In this document: in pieces, positions 17,210 through 28,429 of the stretch | Position numbering within the stretch: the stretch's first letter is position 1 | How the letters are laid out: each line of letters starts with the position of its first letter | Origin: Sphingopyxis sp. CCNWLW2 | GTDB taxonomy: Bacteria > Pseudomonadota > Alphaproteobacteria > Sphingomonadales > Sphingomonadaceae | Length of the DNA: 64,000 bases | Direction: 5' to 3' | Assembly: GCF_037095755.1 (NCBI RefSeq) | Contig: NZ_JBAWKJ010000001.1 | Location: 1,615,001-1,679,000 of the forward strand | Notes under the pieces: model-generated | What the model saw: only the letters and a program-made list of their open reading frames with translations | Told to the model about the DNA's origin: nothing | Database searches by the model: none | Program-made: the position numbers and the translations under genes

Positions 17210-17590
17210 ATGAGCATCTTGGGCAAGATTTTCACCTGGTGGGACGGTGCGACCGTCGGCACGTTGCTGAACAGCTGGAGCACCGGCACGAAGGTTGGCG
17301 AGGACAGCCTCGGCAACCGCTATTTCCGTGCGAAAAAGGGCGGCCGTCGCTGGGTGATCTACAATGGATCGAACGACGCGAGCCGCGTGCCGCCCGAATG
17401 GCACGGCTGGCTGCACGGCACCTTCGACGAACTGCCGACCGACGTCCTTCCCGCGCCGCGCGCATGGGAGAAGGAAGCGACCCCCAACCTGACCGGCAGC
17501 ACGGGCGCCTATCGCCCCGCCGGCGCGCTCGAACGCGGCGGCCAGCGCGCCGCCGCGACGGGCGATTATGAGGCCTGGCGGCCCGAGTGA
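17210..17590 (+). CDS. NADH:ubiquinone oxidoreductase NDUFA12-type subunit
   Basis: Accessory subunit of respiratory complex I, the bacterial counterpart of mitochondrial NDUFA12 (B17.2), limited to alphaproteobacteria and mitochondria. The 126 residues show the family pattern: FTWWDGATVGTLLNSW, GNRYFRAKKGGRRWVIYNG, DASRVPPEWHGWLHG and the C-terminal ENNPNLTGS-like PNLTGSTGAYRP. It is located on the cytoplasmic face of complex I in the family. Its TGA stop overlaps the GTG start of the DUF2155 gene by four bases (GTGA), so translation is coupled. The main nuo operon is elsewhere. Confidence 0.95.
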   Translation: MSILGKIFTWWDGATVGTLLNSWSTGTKVGEDSLGNRYFRAKKGGRRWVIYNGSNDASRVPPEWHGWLHGTFDELPTDVLPAPRAWEKEATPNLTGSTGAYRPAGALERGGQRAAATGDYEAWRPE

Positions 17591-18258
17591 AGCTCAGCGT
17601 GGCGCGCCAGATTTCGACCGCGCTGATCGCGCTTCTCGCCGCGACCGCGCTGACCGCCTGCGACCGGGCACCGTCGAAAGCGGGTGGCAGCACCACGGTC
17701 CCGACCGTCGCCAAATCCGAACGCGTCCCGCAGGAAGTCGGCGGCATCGAAGGCGCGACCCCGATGGCGGACCGCGTTGCCGTCGTCGGCCTGCTCAACA
17801 AGCGTAACGGGCTCGTCCGCGATCTCGAGATGAAACCCGGCGAAACGGCCCGCGTCGGCCGCGCGATCGTGCGGCTGCGCGCATGCGAGCAAACCGCGCC
17901 GTGGGAAGATCCGCCGGAGACGGGCGCGTTCGTGCAGTTGACGGTGCAGGATCAGCGCGACGACAAATGGTATCGCGTCTTTTCGGGCTGGATTTTCCGC
18001 GAGCGGCCCGACCGCAACGTCATCCAGCACCCGATCTATGACGTCTTCGTCAAAAGCTGTGCGATGACATATCCGGGCGGCGAACCCGTCGCGCGTTCGG
18101 CGCCGAAATCGGGCGCCGCCGCCGCACCCAAGGCATCGAGCGCGCCCCAGTCGCCCGCGACGAACGGCGGCGAGGGGACGGCAGCGCCCGTCGCGCCACC
18201 GGTCGTCCCGGCCCCGGCGCCCAAGGCTGCCCCTTCGCCCCCCGCCAACACCGAATAG
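17587..18258 (+). CDS. DUF2155 domain exported protein
   Basis: Exported protein of 223 residues of unknown function, starting at GTG 17587 in a GTGA overlap with the NDUFA12 gene. The signal peptide ends ATALTACDR, so it could be lipidated at Cys22. The DUF2155 core (about 65-165) has VARVGRAIVRLRACEQTAPW-like sequence, a GAFVQLTVQD strand and WYRVFSGWIFRERPDRN with HPIYDVFVKSC, including two conserved Cys. After residue 170 the protein is a low-complexity Ala/Pro tail. That tail overlaps the convergent aat gene by 223 bp, unusually long for such a pair. Confidence 0.88.
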   Translation: MKLSVARQISTALIALLAATALTACDRAPSKAGGSTTVPTVAKSERVPQEVGGIEGATPMADRVAVVGLLNKRNGLVRDLEMKPGETARVGRAIVRLRACEQTAPWEDPPETGAFVQLTVQDQRDDKWYRVFSGWIFRERPDRNVIQHPIYDVFVKSCAMTYPGGEPVARSAPKSGAAAAPKASSAPQSPATNGGEGTAAPVAPPVVPAPAPKAAPSPPANTE

Positions 18259-18824
18259 AGCCGCGCAAGATAGTCGGCCTGGCGGATCTCGATCGCGCCA
18301 AGGCTGGCGAGGTGCGGGGTGATGAACTGACAATCGAGCAATTTCCAGCCGCCCGCGCGTAGCCGCGCGACGAGGTGCGCGAGCGCGACCTTCGACGCGT
18401 CGCGCGCGCGGCTGACCATCGATTCGCCGAAAAAGGCGCGGCCGAGCGTCACGCCATAAAGTCCCCCCGCAAGCTCGCCGTCCAGCCAGCATTCGACGCT
18501 GTGCGCATGGCCGAGCTGGAACAACCGGTCGTAGCTCGCCCGGATCACCGGGTTGATCCACGTCGTCGGCCGGTCGTCGGCGGGCGCGGCGCAGAGTGCG
18601 ACCATCTCGGCAAAGGCGGTATCGGTCGTGACGCGAAAGCGGTCCGACACGATGATTTTTTTCAGGCTGTGCGACAGGTGAAAGCCATCCAAGGGTAGGA
18701 TCGCGCGCAGCCGCGGTTCGACCCAATGGACCGACGGGTCGTCCGCCCCGTCGGCCATCGGAAAAATGCCCTGCGCATAGGCGCTGAGTAGCAGCGCCGG
18801 GTCGATGGATTCAAAATGCTTCAG
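18036..18824 (-). CDS. aat: Leucyl/phenylalanyl-tRNA--protein transferase, probable CTG start
   Basis: Cytoplasmic N-degron enzyme that adds Leu or Phe to proteins bearing N-terminal Arg or Lys. Hallmarks: VHWVEPRLRAILPLDGFHLS, WINPVIRASYDRL, GHAHSVECWLDGELAGGLYG, GRAFFGESM and DCQFITPHLASLGA. The first in-frame ATG is 18758, but the conserved N-terminus LLLSAYAQGIFPM lies upstream of it in the same frame, and no ATG, GTG or TTG is available there. The best start is CTG at 18824, overlapping the upstream methyltransferase stop (CTGA). The family domain ends near YLARLYSVL; about 60 further residues read through the antisense of the DUF2155 tail. Confidence 0.88.
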   Translation of the reverse strand: MKHFESIDPALLLSAYAQGIFPMADGADDPSVHWVEPRLRAILPLDGFHLSHSLKKIIVSDRFRVTTDTAFAEMVALCAAPADDRPTTWINPVIRASYDRLFQLGHAHSVECWLDGELAGGLYGVTLGRAFFGESMVSRARDASKVALAHLVARLRAGGWKLLDCQFITPHLASLGAIEIRQADYLARLYSVLAGGEGAALGAGAGTTGGATGAAVPSPPFVAGDWGALDALGAAAAPDFGAERATGSPPGYVIAQLLTKTS

Positions 18825-19642
18825 GACGCGGGCTTCACGAATTTCAGCGTCATGCGGTCCGATTCGCCGATCGCGACATATTTGGCGCGATCCGTCTCGC
18901 CCTCGGCCAGGTTCGGCGGCAGCGTCCAGACGCCCTTGGGATAATCCTTGGTGTCCTTGGAATTGGCGTTGATCTCACTCTCGCCGGCGAGCTTGAAGCC
19001 CGCAGCTTCGGCAAAGGCGACGATCGAGCTTTTCTTCATATAGCCCGACTTTTCTTCCTTCGCGCTGTCGTCGCTTTCATTCAGCCGGTGCTCGACGACG
19101 CCGAGCGTGCCGCCGGGTTTGAGCATCGCGAAAATCTGCTTGAACGCGTTCGCGGTGTTGTCGGTGCCGTCGAAGCGCCAGTTGTGGACGTTGCGGAAGG
19201 TCAGCACGACGTCGGCGCTGCCATCGGGCACTTTGGGGTTGGTGCCCGCATGGGGGAATTCGGCGAGCTTCATCGCGCCATAGACGTCGGCATTTTCGGT
19301 CTGCTTGGTTTTGACGCGATTGAGGCCGCGTTCCCACGGCGCCGCGACATAAAGCGTGCCGCCGCCCGACTTCGCCAGCGGCGCGAGGATTTCGGTGTAC
19401 CAGCCGCCACCTGGCCACAGCTCGACCACCGTGTCGCCGGGCTTCACGCCGAAAAAGGCGAGCGTTTCGGCGGGGTGGCGATATTTGTCGCGCGGCGTGT
19501 TCGTTGCGGTGCGCGTGGGCGCGGCGACGGCCGCCGCGATCGCGTCCTGCGCCTTATGTGCGGCGTGGGCGTCATGCTGCATCGCGGTCGCGGGAACGGC
19601 GATCAGGGCGGCGGCACTTGCAAGCAATAATAAGGAACGCAT
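18821..19642 (-). CDS. Exported class I SAM-dependent methyltransferase-like protein
   Basis: 273-residue protein starting at ATG 19642 behind GGAGAGAGG. It has a cleavable signal peptide (LLLLASAAALIAVPATA-MQ), then a Rossmann methyltransferase domain. Motif I is altered to VVELWPGGGWYTEIL (about residues 72-86), with TFRNVHNW and MLKPGGTLGVVEHR as motifs IV-VI. The combination of signal peptide and methyltransferase fold is known for a sphingomonad/caulobacter family of unknown substrate; how it would get SAM outside the cytoplasm is unclear. The stop codon overlaps the probable aat start. The frame is open much further upstream, but that part is shadow of neighbouring genes. Confidence 0.86.
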   Translation of the reverse strand: MRSLLLLASAAALIAVPATAMQHDAHAAHKAQDAIAAAVAAPTRTATNTPRDKYRHPAETLAFFGVKPGDTVVELWPGGGWYTEILAPLAKSGGGTLYVAAPWERGLNRVKTKQTENADVYGAMKLAEFPHAGTNPKVPDGSADVVLTFRNVHNWRFDGTDNTANAFKQIFAMLKPGGTLGVVEHRLNESDDSAKEEKSGYMKKSSIVAFAEAAGFKLAGESEINANSKDTKDYPKGVWTLPPNLAEGETDRAKYVAIGESDRMTLKFVKPAS

Positions 19643-19694
19643 ATGGGGCACCTCTCTCCAGGGGAAGGCCCTGTTTGCGAAGGGATGCGCGGCA

Positions 19695-19883
19695 ATGCAA
19701 GTGTCCATGCTGTCGATCGGGATCGGCGCCGCGATTCTGTTCGGCGTGGCCGAGATTGCGAGCTGGCGCCGCAACAACCGCCGCGACGTCGAACAGGTTG
19801 GTTTCATGCCCTGGCGCGGGATCGCGCTCGCATCGGCCGCCGTTGCCTTGTTCGCGACGGCGTTCTGGTTGAGCGGTAGATAA
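19695..19883 (+). CDS. Small two-helix membrane protein
   Basis: A 62-residue protein from ATG 19695 (AAGGGATG upstream; an ATG at 19707 is an alternative). It has two hydrophobic segments, LSIGIGAAILFGVAEIA and IALASAAVALFATAFWLSG, separated by a strongly basic polar loop (SWRRNNRRDVEQ), giving a hairpin topology in the inner membrane. Its stop codon is one base from the Coq7-like gene, so the two form an operon. I do not recognise the family. Cotranscription suggests a role next to ubiquinone synthesis, which is inference. Codon usage is consistent with a real gene. Confidence 0.6.
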   Translation: MQVSMLSIGIGAAILFGVAEIASWRRNNRRDVEQVGFMPWRGIALASAAVALFATAFWLSGR

Positions 19884-19884
19884 T

Positions 19885-20445
19885 ATGGATACCGCGCCCG
19901 GCATGACGCTGATTGCGAGGCTGAAGTCGGGCGAAACACTCGGCGACCGGGTGATGAAGGTCGACCATGCGGGCGAGCATGGTGCCGTCTGTATCTATAG
20001 CGCCCAACGCTGGTTCGCACGCTTGCGCGCGCCTGACATGGTGGGCGAACTCGATGCCTTCCTGGCCCACGAACGCGGTCACCGCGCCCTTTTTGCCGAA
20101 GAATTGCGCCGCCGTGGCCGCGGTCGCTGCCGCAGTTATGTCTGGTGCGGTATTGGCGGCCTGATACTTGGCACAATCACCGGGATCGCGGGGCGCGGCG
20201 CGATCGCTGCTACGACGGTCGCAATCGAGCGGGTCGTCTTGCGCCATATGCACGAACAGATTGCGGCGTTGCAGGGCTTTGATGAGCCGGCGGTCCGAAC
20301 GTTGACAATCATCATCGCCGAAGAACAGGAGCATCACGATCTGTCAGCGGCCTGCTTGCCATCGGCAGGCTTTTGGCAGCGTTTGGTCGGCCCGGTTGTG
20401 TCCGTGTCGACCGAAGCGGTAATCTGGCTGGGAATGCGGCTCTAG
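19885..20445 (+). CDS. coq7: Demethoxyubiquinone hydroxylase family protein
   Basis: Di-iron monooxygenase that hydroxylates demethoxyubiquinone at the next-to-last stage of ubiquinone synthesis, bound to the inner membrane. The 186 residues contain the ferritin-like ligands RVMKVDHAGEHGAVCIY (Glu and His), FLAHERGHRALFAEEL and IIAEEQEHHDLS, the EX(28)DEXXH-type set expected of Coq7. Hydrophobic stretches GIGGLILGTITGIAGR and the C-terminal VVSVSTEAVIWLGMRL fit membrane association. It is translated one base after a small membrane protein gene and converges on cpaF with a 4-base gap and no terminator. Confidence 0.92.
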   Translation: MDTAPGMTLIARLKSGETLGDRVMKVDHAGEHGAVCIYSAQRWFARLRAPDMVGELDAFLAHERGHRALFAEELRRRGRGRCRSYVWCGIGGLILGTITGIAGRGAIAATTVAIERVVLRHMHEQIAALQGFDEPAVRTLTIIIAEEQEHHDLSAACLPSAGFWQRLVGPVVSVSTEAVIWLGMRL

Positions 20446-20449
20446 ACCG

Positions 20450-21940
20450 TTACAGGCACGCCTCGAGATAGGGCTGATCAAAGCCGTATTGGCGCGCTTT
20501 TTCCAGCGTATAGGGACGCAGACCCATCGCGCGATATTCGCCGACGATCTTGCCGTCCTTGTCTTCGTCGAGATATTCGAACTTGAAGAGTTCCTGGGTG
20601 ACGATGACGTCGCCTTCCATGCCGATCACCTCGGTGACGTTGGTGACGCGGCGCGAACCGTCGCGCAGGCGCTTGATCTGGACGATCATGTCGACCGAAT
20701 CGGCGATCTGTTTCGAGATCGCTTCCTTCGGAATCTTGATGTCGCCCATCAGGACCATATTCTCCATACGGCCGAGGCATTCGCGGGGTGAGTTGCTGTG
20801 GAGCGTACACATCGACCCGTCGTGACCGGTGTTCATCGCGGCGAGCAGGTCGAAACACTCGGCGCCGCGGACTTCGCCCATGATGATGCGGTCGGGGCGC
20901 ATACGCAGGGCGTTCTTGACGAGGTCGCCCATGTGGATCGCGCCGTTGCCCTCGAGGTTCGGGGGGCGCGTTTCGAGCGGCAGCCAGTGCGGCTGCTGCA
21001 GGCGAAGTTCGGCGGCGTCCTCGATCGTCAGCACGCGCTCGCCGGGGTCGATCATCTTCGACAGCGCGTTGAGCATCGTCGTCTTACCCGAACCCGTACC
21101 GCCCGAGATGACGATGTTGAAGCGGCTGGCGCCCGCGATCTTCAGCGCGGTGCACATCTTCTGGCTCATCGCGCCCCATTGGCACAGCATGTCGAGCGTG
21201 ATCGGCTTGGCCGAGAATTTACGAATCGAGATCGCGGTGCCGCGGAGCGACAGCGGCGGGACGATCACGTTGACGCGGCTGCCGTCCTTCAGGCGGGCGT
21301 CGGCGAGCGGCGTGGTCTGGTCGACGCGGCGGCCGACGAGATTGCAGATGCGCTGCGCGATCTGGAACAGATGCTGTTCGTCGCGGAACTGGATCGGCGC
21401 GATGACCAGCTGGCCCTTGCGCTCGATATAGGTCTGGTACGGGCCGTTGACCATGATGTCCGAAATGTCGGGGTCGGCGAGCAGTTCTTCGAGCGGGCCG
21501 AAACCGAGCAGTTCGTCGACGAGCACCTTTTCGAGCGCGAACTGCTCGCGGCGGTTCAGGGTGATGCGGAGCTCGGCGAGCACTTCGAGGATGATCGGAC
21601 GGAATTCCTCGGTCAGCTCGTCCTTGTTGAGCGTCGCCGCGGCCTCGGGATCGACGCGTTCGAGCAGGCGCGGCAGCACCTGTTCCTTGATCTTGTGGAC
21701 CGACGCTTCAAAGCCTTGCGCCTTTTCGGGCTCCATCGCCTCGGCGGTCGAACGCTGGTTCAGCCGCTCCATCGCCTCTTCTTCGGGCGACAGGTTCGAC
21801 GGCATCTGCGGAATATCGATCGGCGTATCCATCGCGGGAAACTGGGTTCCGCCTGGCACGCCGGGACCAGTCTGCATCGGCTTGGCCACGCCAAAGGCGG
21901 GGCGGCCAGCGGTTCCGGGTCGGCGTCCGAATGCACTCAT
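20450..21940 (-). CDS. cpaF: CpaF family secretion/pilus ATPase
   Basis: Cytoplasmic hexameric ATPase of the TadA/CpaF (type II/IV secretion) family that powers Flp/Tad pilus assembly. I use ATG 21940, with AGGA 7 bases upstream, giving 496 residues. Features are a flexible Pro/Gly N-terminus (about 1-60), the N-terminal domain with FGPLEELLADPDISDIMVNG, Walker A in VISGGTGSGKTTMLNAL, DAAELRLQQPHW, and the Asp/His box RMRPDRIIMGEVRGAEC followed by NTGHDGSMCTLHSN. All catalytic motifs are intact. The rest of the cpa/tad cluster is not adjacent, so it may be a solitary copy or serve a distant cluster. Confidence 0.94.
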   Translation of the reverse strand: MSAFGRRPGTAGRPAFGVAKPMQTGPGVPGGTQFPAMDTPIDIPQMPSNLSPEEEAMERLNQRSTAEAMEPEKAQGFEASVHKIKEQVLPRLLERVDPEAAATLNKDELTEEFRPIILEVLAELRITLNRREQFALEKVLVDELLGFGPLEELLADPDISDIMVNGPYQTYIERKGQLVIAPIQFRDEQHLFQIAQRICNLVGRRVDQTTPLADARLKDGSRVNVIVPPLSLRGTAISIRKFSAKPITLDMLCQWGAMSQKMCTALKIAGASRFNIVISGGTGSGKTTMLNALSKMIDPGERVLTIEDAAELRLQQPHWLPLETRPPNLEGNGAIHMGDLVKNALRMRPDRIIMGEVRGAECFDLLAAMNTGHDGSMCTLHSNSPRECLGRMENMVLMGDIKIPKEAISKQIADSVDMIVQIKRLRDGSRRVTNVTEVIGMEGDVIVTQELFKFEYLDEDKDGKIVGEYRAMGLRPYTLEKARQYGFDQPYLEACL

Positions 21941-22067
21941 CGGTTTTTCCTGCTTCCATATCATCGGGATCATCGCTGCCAGCGCAGACGAACCCCCATC
22001 CGACACGGTGAATAAACCGGAAACTTTGACATTGTCCTAATGCGGCGGGGACAAGCGATGCGGGCAT

Positions 22068-22103
22068 AAAAAAAGCCCGCATCCGTGAAGGATGCGGGCT
22101 TTT
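22068..22103 (-). terminator. Rho-independent terminator of the F1-ATPase operon
   Basis: A 14-bp stem (AAAAGCCCGCATCC with its complement) around a 5-base loop is followed on the minus strand by seven T. It lies 24 bases after the atpC stop and is one of the clearest terminators in the window. Confidence 0.94.
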
Positions 22104-22127
22104 GATCGCCGTGGACGGCGGAAGCAA

Positions 22128-22385
22128 TCAGCTTGCGATATGCTCGGCCAGAACGGTGAGGCCGGCTTCGTTAACCTCGGCAAAACCGCCTTCGACCTCG
22201 ATCACCTCGGGCGCGGCGCCCGCGGTCGCATAGATGGTCAGCGGCCCGTTGCGCAGCGTCGCCATGAAGGGGGCGTGGCCTTCGAGCACCGAGAAATCGC
22301 CCTCGGTCCCCGGCACGGTGACCATATGGACGTCGGCGGTCCGCTCGAGGCGGGCGGGGGTGACGAGTTCGAACTTCAGAGCCAT
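22128..22385 (-). CDS. atpC: ATP synthase F1 subunit epsilon (short form)
   Basis: Central-stalk epsilon subunit of the F1 motor. At 85 residues it contains only the N-terminal beta-sandwich: [38 protein letters not shown] and [20 protein letters not shown]. The C-terminal two-helix hairpin that in many bacteria (about 135 residues) inhibits ATP hydrolysis is missing. The stop is clean and followed by a strong terminator, so this looks like a natural short form and not a truncation artefact. It is the last gene of the operon, 45 bases after atpD with an intervening hairpin. Confidence 0.95.
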   Translation of the reverse strand: MALKFELVTPARLERTADVHMVTVPGTEGDFSVLEGHAPFMATLRNGPLTIYATAGAAPEVIEVEGGFAEVNEAGLTVLAEHIAS

Positions 22386-22400
22386 GATATGTCCTTAAAC

Positions 22401-22421
22401 CCCTCCCGCATGGGGAGGGGC
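22401..22421 (-). repeat. Hairpin between atpD and atpC
   Basis: CCCCTCCC and GGGAGGGG (8-bp perfect stem, 5-base loop) occupy most of the 45-base gap between atpD and atpC. No U-run follows, so it is not a terminator. It could protect or process the mRNA and set the subunit ratio. Confidence 0.5.
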
Positions 22422-22430
22422 GTAGGTGTG

Positions 22431-23990
<1,560 letters not shown>

Positions 23991-24866
23991 TTAGAGCGCT
24001 TCGGCGCCCGCGATAATTTCGATGAGTTCGGTCGTGATCGCCGCCTGACGCGTGCGGTTGTAAACGATGGTCAGCTTGTTGATCAGGTCGCCCGCGTTGC
24101 GCGTCGCATTGTCCATCGCGGTCATCGACGCACCCTGTTCGGACGCGGCGTTTTCAAGGAGGCCCTTGAAGATCTGGATCGTGATGTTGCGCGGGAGCAG
24201 GTCGGCGAGGATCGCTTCCTCGTCGGGCTCATATTCGACCGCGGCGCCGCTCGACGCCGGAACGTCGACGGGGGCGGGAACGGGGATCAGCTGCTGGCCG
24301 GTCGCTTCCTGGAGGAGCGCCGAACGGAACTTCGAATAGAAGAGATGCGCGACGTCGAACGCGCCGGCTTCGTACAGCTCCATCACCTTCGCCGAGACGT
24401 CGTGCGCCTGTTCGAAGCCGATGTCGCGGATACCCGTCGTCTCATATTGCTCGACGATCTGGCCCGCGAACAGGCGCGCGATCACCGGGCGGCCCTTGCG
24501 GCCGATCAGGTAGAAGATGACCTTCTTGCCCTGCGCCTGCAGCTCAAGCGCCTTGTCGCGCGCGGCCTTGACGATGTTCGAGTTGAACGCGCCGGCGAGG
24601 CCGCGGTCGCTGTTGAGCACGACGAGCAGGTGCGTGTCGCTCTTGCCGGTGCCGGCGAGCAGCTGCGGTGCCGAATCCGACCCGCCGACCTTCGACGCCA
24701 GGCTGGCGACGACGCCTTCGAGACGCTCGGCGTAAGGACGCGCGGCTTCGGCGGCCGCCTGCGCCTTACGGAGCTTGGCAGCGGCGACCATCTTCTTGGC
24801 CTTGGTGATCTTCTGGGTCGACTTGACCGAGACGATGCGCCCTTTGAGTTCCTTCAACGAAGCCAT
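23991..24866 (-). CDS. atpG: ATP synthase F1 subunit gamma
   Basis: Rotor shaft of the F1 motor, 291 residues, forming the coiled-coil axle inside the alpha3beta3 ring. Family landmarks are the N-terminal [20 protein letters not shown] with [13 protein letters not shown], the [17 protein letters not shown] loop and the C-terminal [18 protein letters not shown] followed by [17 protein letters not shown]. Length is normal. It lies 24 bases upstream of atpD and 46 bases downstream of atpA, with a small hairpin in the atpA-atpG gap. Confidence 0.97.
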   Translation of the reverse strand: MASLKELKGRIVSVKSTQKITKAKKMVAAAKLRKAQAAAEAARPYAERLEGVVASLASKVGGSDSAPQLLAGTGKSDTHLLVVLNSDRGLAGAFNSNIVKAARDKALELQAQGKKVIFYLIGRKGRPVIARLFAGQIVEQYETTGIRDIGFEQAHDVSAKVMELYEAGAFDVAHLFYSKFRSALLQEATGQQLIPVPAPVDVPASSGAAVEYEPDEEAILADLLPRNITIQIFKGLLENAASEQGASMTAMDNATRNAGDLINKLTIVYNRTRQAAITTELIEIIAGAEAL

Positions 24867-24880
24867 TTAAGCCCCTCTTT

Positions 24881-24903
24881 GCGTCCCGGCCGAGCCGGGA
24901 TGC
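24881..24903 (-). repeat. Hairpin between atpA and atpG
   Basis: TCCCGGC-CGA-GCCGGGA (7 bp, extendable to 10 with one wobble pair) sits in the 46-base gap of the F1 operon. It lacks a U-run and is unlikely to terminate transcription. Confidence 0.5.
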
Positions 24904-24912
24904 GGAAAGCGA

Positions 24913-26445
<1,533 letters not shown>

Positions 26446-27012
26446 TTAGCCTTTCATCGCCTGTGCGAAGCTATTGAGACGGGTACGGATGCTGCCGTCG
26501 ATCAGCTGGCTGCCCAGCTGGACGACGAGGCCGCCGAGGATGGCGGGATCGACGGTCGTCGCGACGGTGACGTCGCGCCCGACACGGGATTTGAGGTTCG
26601 CCGTCAGCTCTTTGAGCTGCGCGGCCGAAAGCGGGTGCGCGCTGGTGACCTTCGCGGTCACTTCGCCGCGGTGGTCGGCGACGATCGCGTCGAACGCGTC
26701 GATCATCTTCGGCAGATCGGCGAGGCGGCGATTCTCGGCGAGCACGCCGAGGAACTTGGCGGTCAGCGAATCGAGCTTCAGCGACTTGGCGACCGCGGCG
26801 ATGGCGTTCGCGGCGTCGGTGCGGCCGACGACGGGGCTGGCGATCAGCGCCGACAGGTCTGCCGAATCGGCGAGGCCGGCCTTGAGCGTCACGAGGCTCT
26901 TCGCCACCGCGTCGATCGCGTTCGATTCGCGGGCCAGATCGAACAAAGCGACCGCGTAACGGCCCGCGAGGCCCGCCGTGATGTTGCCTTGAATGCCGCC
27001 GGAATTCTCCAC
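26446..27012 (-). CDS. atpH: ATP synthase F1 subunit delta
   Basis: Peripheral-stalk delta subunit linking F1 to the b-subunit stator. I use GTG 27012 with AAGGA 9 bases upstream, giving 188 residues; the open frame upstream to 27213 does not resemble the family. Motifs: GLAGRYAVALFDLARE, LSALIASPVVGR, FLGVLAENRRLADLPKMIDAF, and the C-terminal TTVDPAILGGLVVQLGSQLIDGS close to SIRTRLNSFA. It is first in the atpHAGDC operon; F0 genes are elsewhere, as is usual in alphaproteobacteria. The 202-bp gap upstream is shared with the divergent hydrolase gene and must hold the operon promoter. Confidence 0.95.
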   Translation of the reverse strand: MENSGGIQGNITAGLAGRYAVALFDLARESNAIDAVAKSLVTLKAGLADSADLSALIASPVVGRTDAANAIAAVAKSLKLDSLTAKFLGVLAENRRLADLPKMIDAFDAIVADHRGEVTAKVTSAHPLSAAQLKELTANLKSRVGRDVTVATTVDPAILGGLVVQLGSQLIDGSIRTRLNSFAQAMKG

Positions 27013-27214
27013 GCGTGAAAGTCCTTTTCTACGATCCCGTGGGGGATGGGTCGCGCTCTTTTCGGGGATATTCGACGAATGCCCCCCACGCGAAGTCGCG
27101 GCGCGCCTAGCAACGATTTTGCTGCAATGCAAGGCGGGGGGGCGATTGCTTTTGCCCCTTCGTGCGATAGGGACGGGCGAACCAAAAAATATGACGTCGA
27201 AGCGAGGGTGCATG

Positions 27215-27892
27215 ATGGGCGAGATGATTCGGATGACGATGGACGATGGCGCCGAAATCGCGGTCTATCATGCGCAGCCCGACGGTGCGCGCCGTGGCGG
27301 TCTGGTGCTGATCCAGGAGATATTCGGGGTCACCGACCATATCCGCGAGATGTGCGACGAATTTGCGGCCGAAGGGTATGAGGTGCTGAGCCCCGCGCTC
27401 TTCGACCGCGAGCATCCGGGGTTCGAGAGCGATTATTCGGGGCCGCAGTTCCAGCGCGCGGTCCAACTCGCGCGCGAGCTTCATCCGTTCGAGCAAAGCC
27501 TGAAGGATGCGCAGACCTGCATCGACGCGCTGAAAGCGAAGGGCCCGGTCTTCATCACCGGCTATTGTTACGGCGGTTCGGTCGCCTGGCGGATGGCGCA
27601 GATCAGCCCCGATCTTGCGGCGTCGTCGGCCTATTACGGCAGCCTGGTGCCGACGATGTTCAAGGACGAGGCGCCCGCCTGCGCGGCGATCGCCCATTTC
27701 GGCCGCTATGACGACGGCATCCCGATGGAAGGCGTCGAGGCGCTGATCGCGAAGGATCACCCGACCGCGCAAATCTTTGTCTATGAGGCGGGGCATGGTT
27801 TCAACAGCGACCGGCGCAAGGATTATCACGAGGCGAGCGCAGATCGCGCGCGCGAACGCACGCTGATGCTGTTCAGGGCGTGCGGGGGGTGA
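27215..27892 (+). CDS. Dienelactone hydrolase family protein
   Basis: Alpha/beta-hydrolase of 225 residues, related to carboxymethylenebutenolidase, which opens dienelactones in aromatic degradation; many relatives have other ester substrates. Start ATG 27215 has GAGGG spaced 6 bases away. The nucleophile is Cys118 in TGYCYGGSVAW (GxCxGG), the Asp lies in FGRYDDGIP and the His in EAGHGF, completing a Cys-His-Asp triad. EIFGVTDHIREMCDEFA is also typical. No aromatic-catabolism genes surround it, so substrate is open. Its stop overlaps the next start (GTGA). Confidence 0.92.
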   Translation: MGEMIRMTMDDGAEIAVYHAQPDGARRGGLVLIQEIFGVTDHIREMCDEFAAEGYEVLSPALFDREHPGFESDYSGPQFQRAVQLARELHPFEQSLKDAQTCIDALKAKGPVFITGYCYGGSVAWRMAQISPDLAASSAYYGSLVPTMFKDEAPACAAIAHFGRYDDGIPMEGVEALIAKDHPTAQIFVYEAGHGFNSDRRKDYHEASADRARERTLMLFRACGG

Positions 27893-28419
27893 GGCTGGTC
27901 TTCATCCACGGCCCCGCGGCGTCGGGCAAGCTGACCGTCGCGCGCGAACTCGCGGCGCAGACCGGGCTGCCGCTGTTCCACAACCATCTGGTCGTCGATG
28001 CGCTGCTGGCGGTCTTTCCCTTCGGCAGCGACGCTTTTGTCGAACTGCGCGAGAAGATGTGGATGGATGTATTTCGCGCGGCTGCGGCGGAAAAGCGATC
28101 GCTGATCTTCACCTTTCATCCGGAGGCGAGCGTCGCCCCGGATTTTCCCGAGCGGGTCGTGGCGCTGGTCGAACAGGCCGGCGGGCAGGTCGATTTCGTC
28201 GCGCTGACGTGCGCGCCCGCGATTGTCGAAGCCCGCCTCGACGCGCCGTCGCGGCAGGCGAGCGGCAAATTGTCGTCGGTTGCATTGTATCGCGAACTCG
28301 CGGCGAAGGGCGCCTTTACCTATCCCGCGCTTCCCGCGGCGCGGGTCGCGATCGATTCGGGAACCATGCGCCCCACCGAAGCGGCGGAGCAGATTCGCAC
28401 CGCGCTCGGCCTCGGATAG
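27889..28419 (+). CDS. Small P-loop NTPase/kinase-like protein
   Basis: 176-residue cytoplasmic P-loop protein starting at GTG 27889, overlapping the hydrolase stop by four bases. The Walker A reads GPAASGKLTVAREL, a GKLT variant where the residue after Lys is Leu and Thr follows. FHNHLVVDALLAVFPFG and a predicted substrate lid with CAPAIVEARLDAPSRQASGK suggest a nucleoside- or small-molecule-kinase fold (AAA_18/zeta-like group). The substrate is not recognisable. It lies between a dienelactone hydrolase and an alpha/beta-hydrolase in one transcriptional direction. Confidence 0.78.
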   Translation: MRLVFIHGPAASGKLTVARELAAQTGLPLFHNHLVVDALLAVFPFGSDAFVELREKMWMDVFRAAAAEKRSLIFTFHPEASVAPDFPERVVALVEQAGGQVDFVALTCAPAIVEARLDAPSRQASGKLSSVALYRELAAKGAFTYPALPAARVAIDSGTMRPTEAAEQIRTALGLG

Positions 28420-28429
28420 CGCGGGGCGG

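Noticed and set aside
19643-20176. N-terminal extension of the methyltransferase up to 20176
   Set aside because: The extension overlaps coq7 and the small membrane gene in antisense and precedes a proper signal peptide start at 19642.
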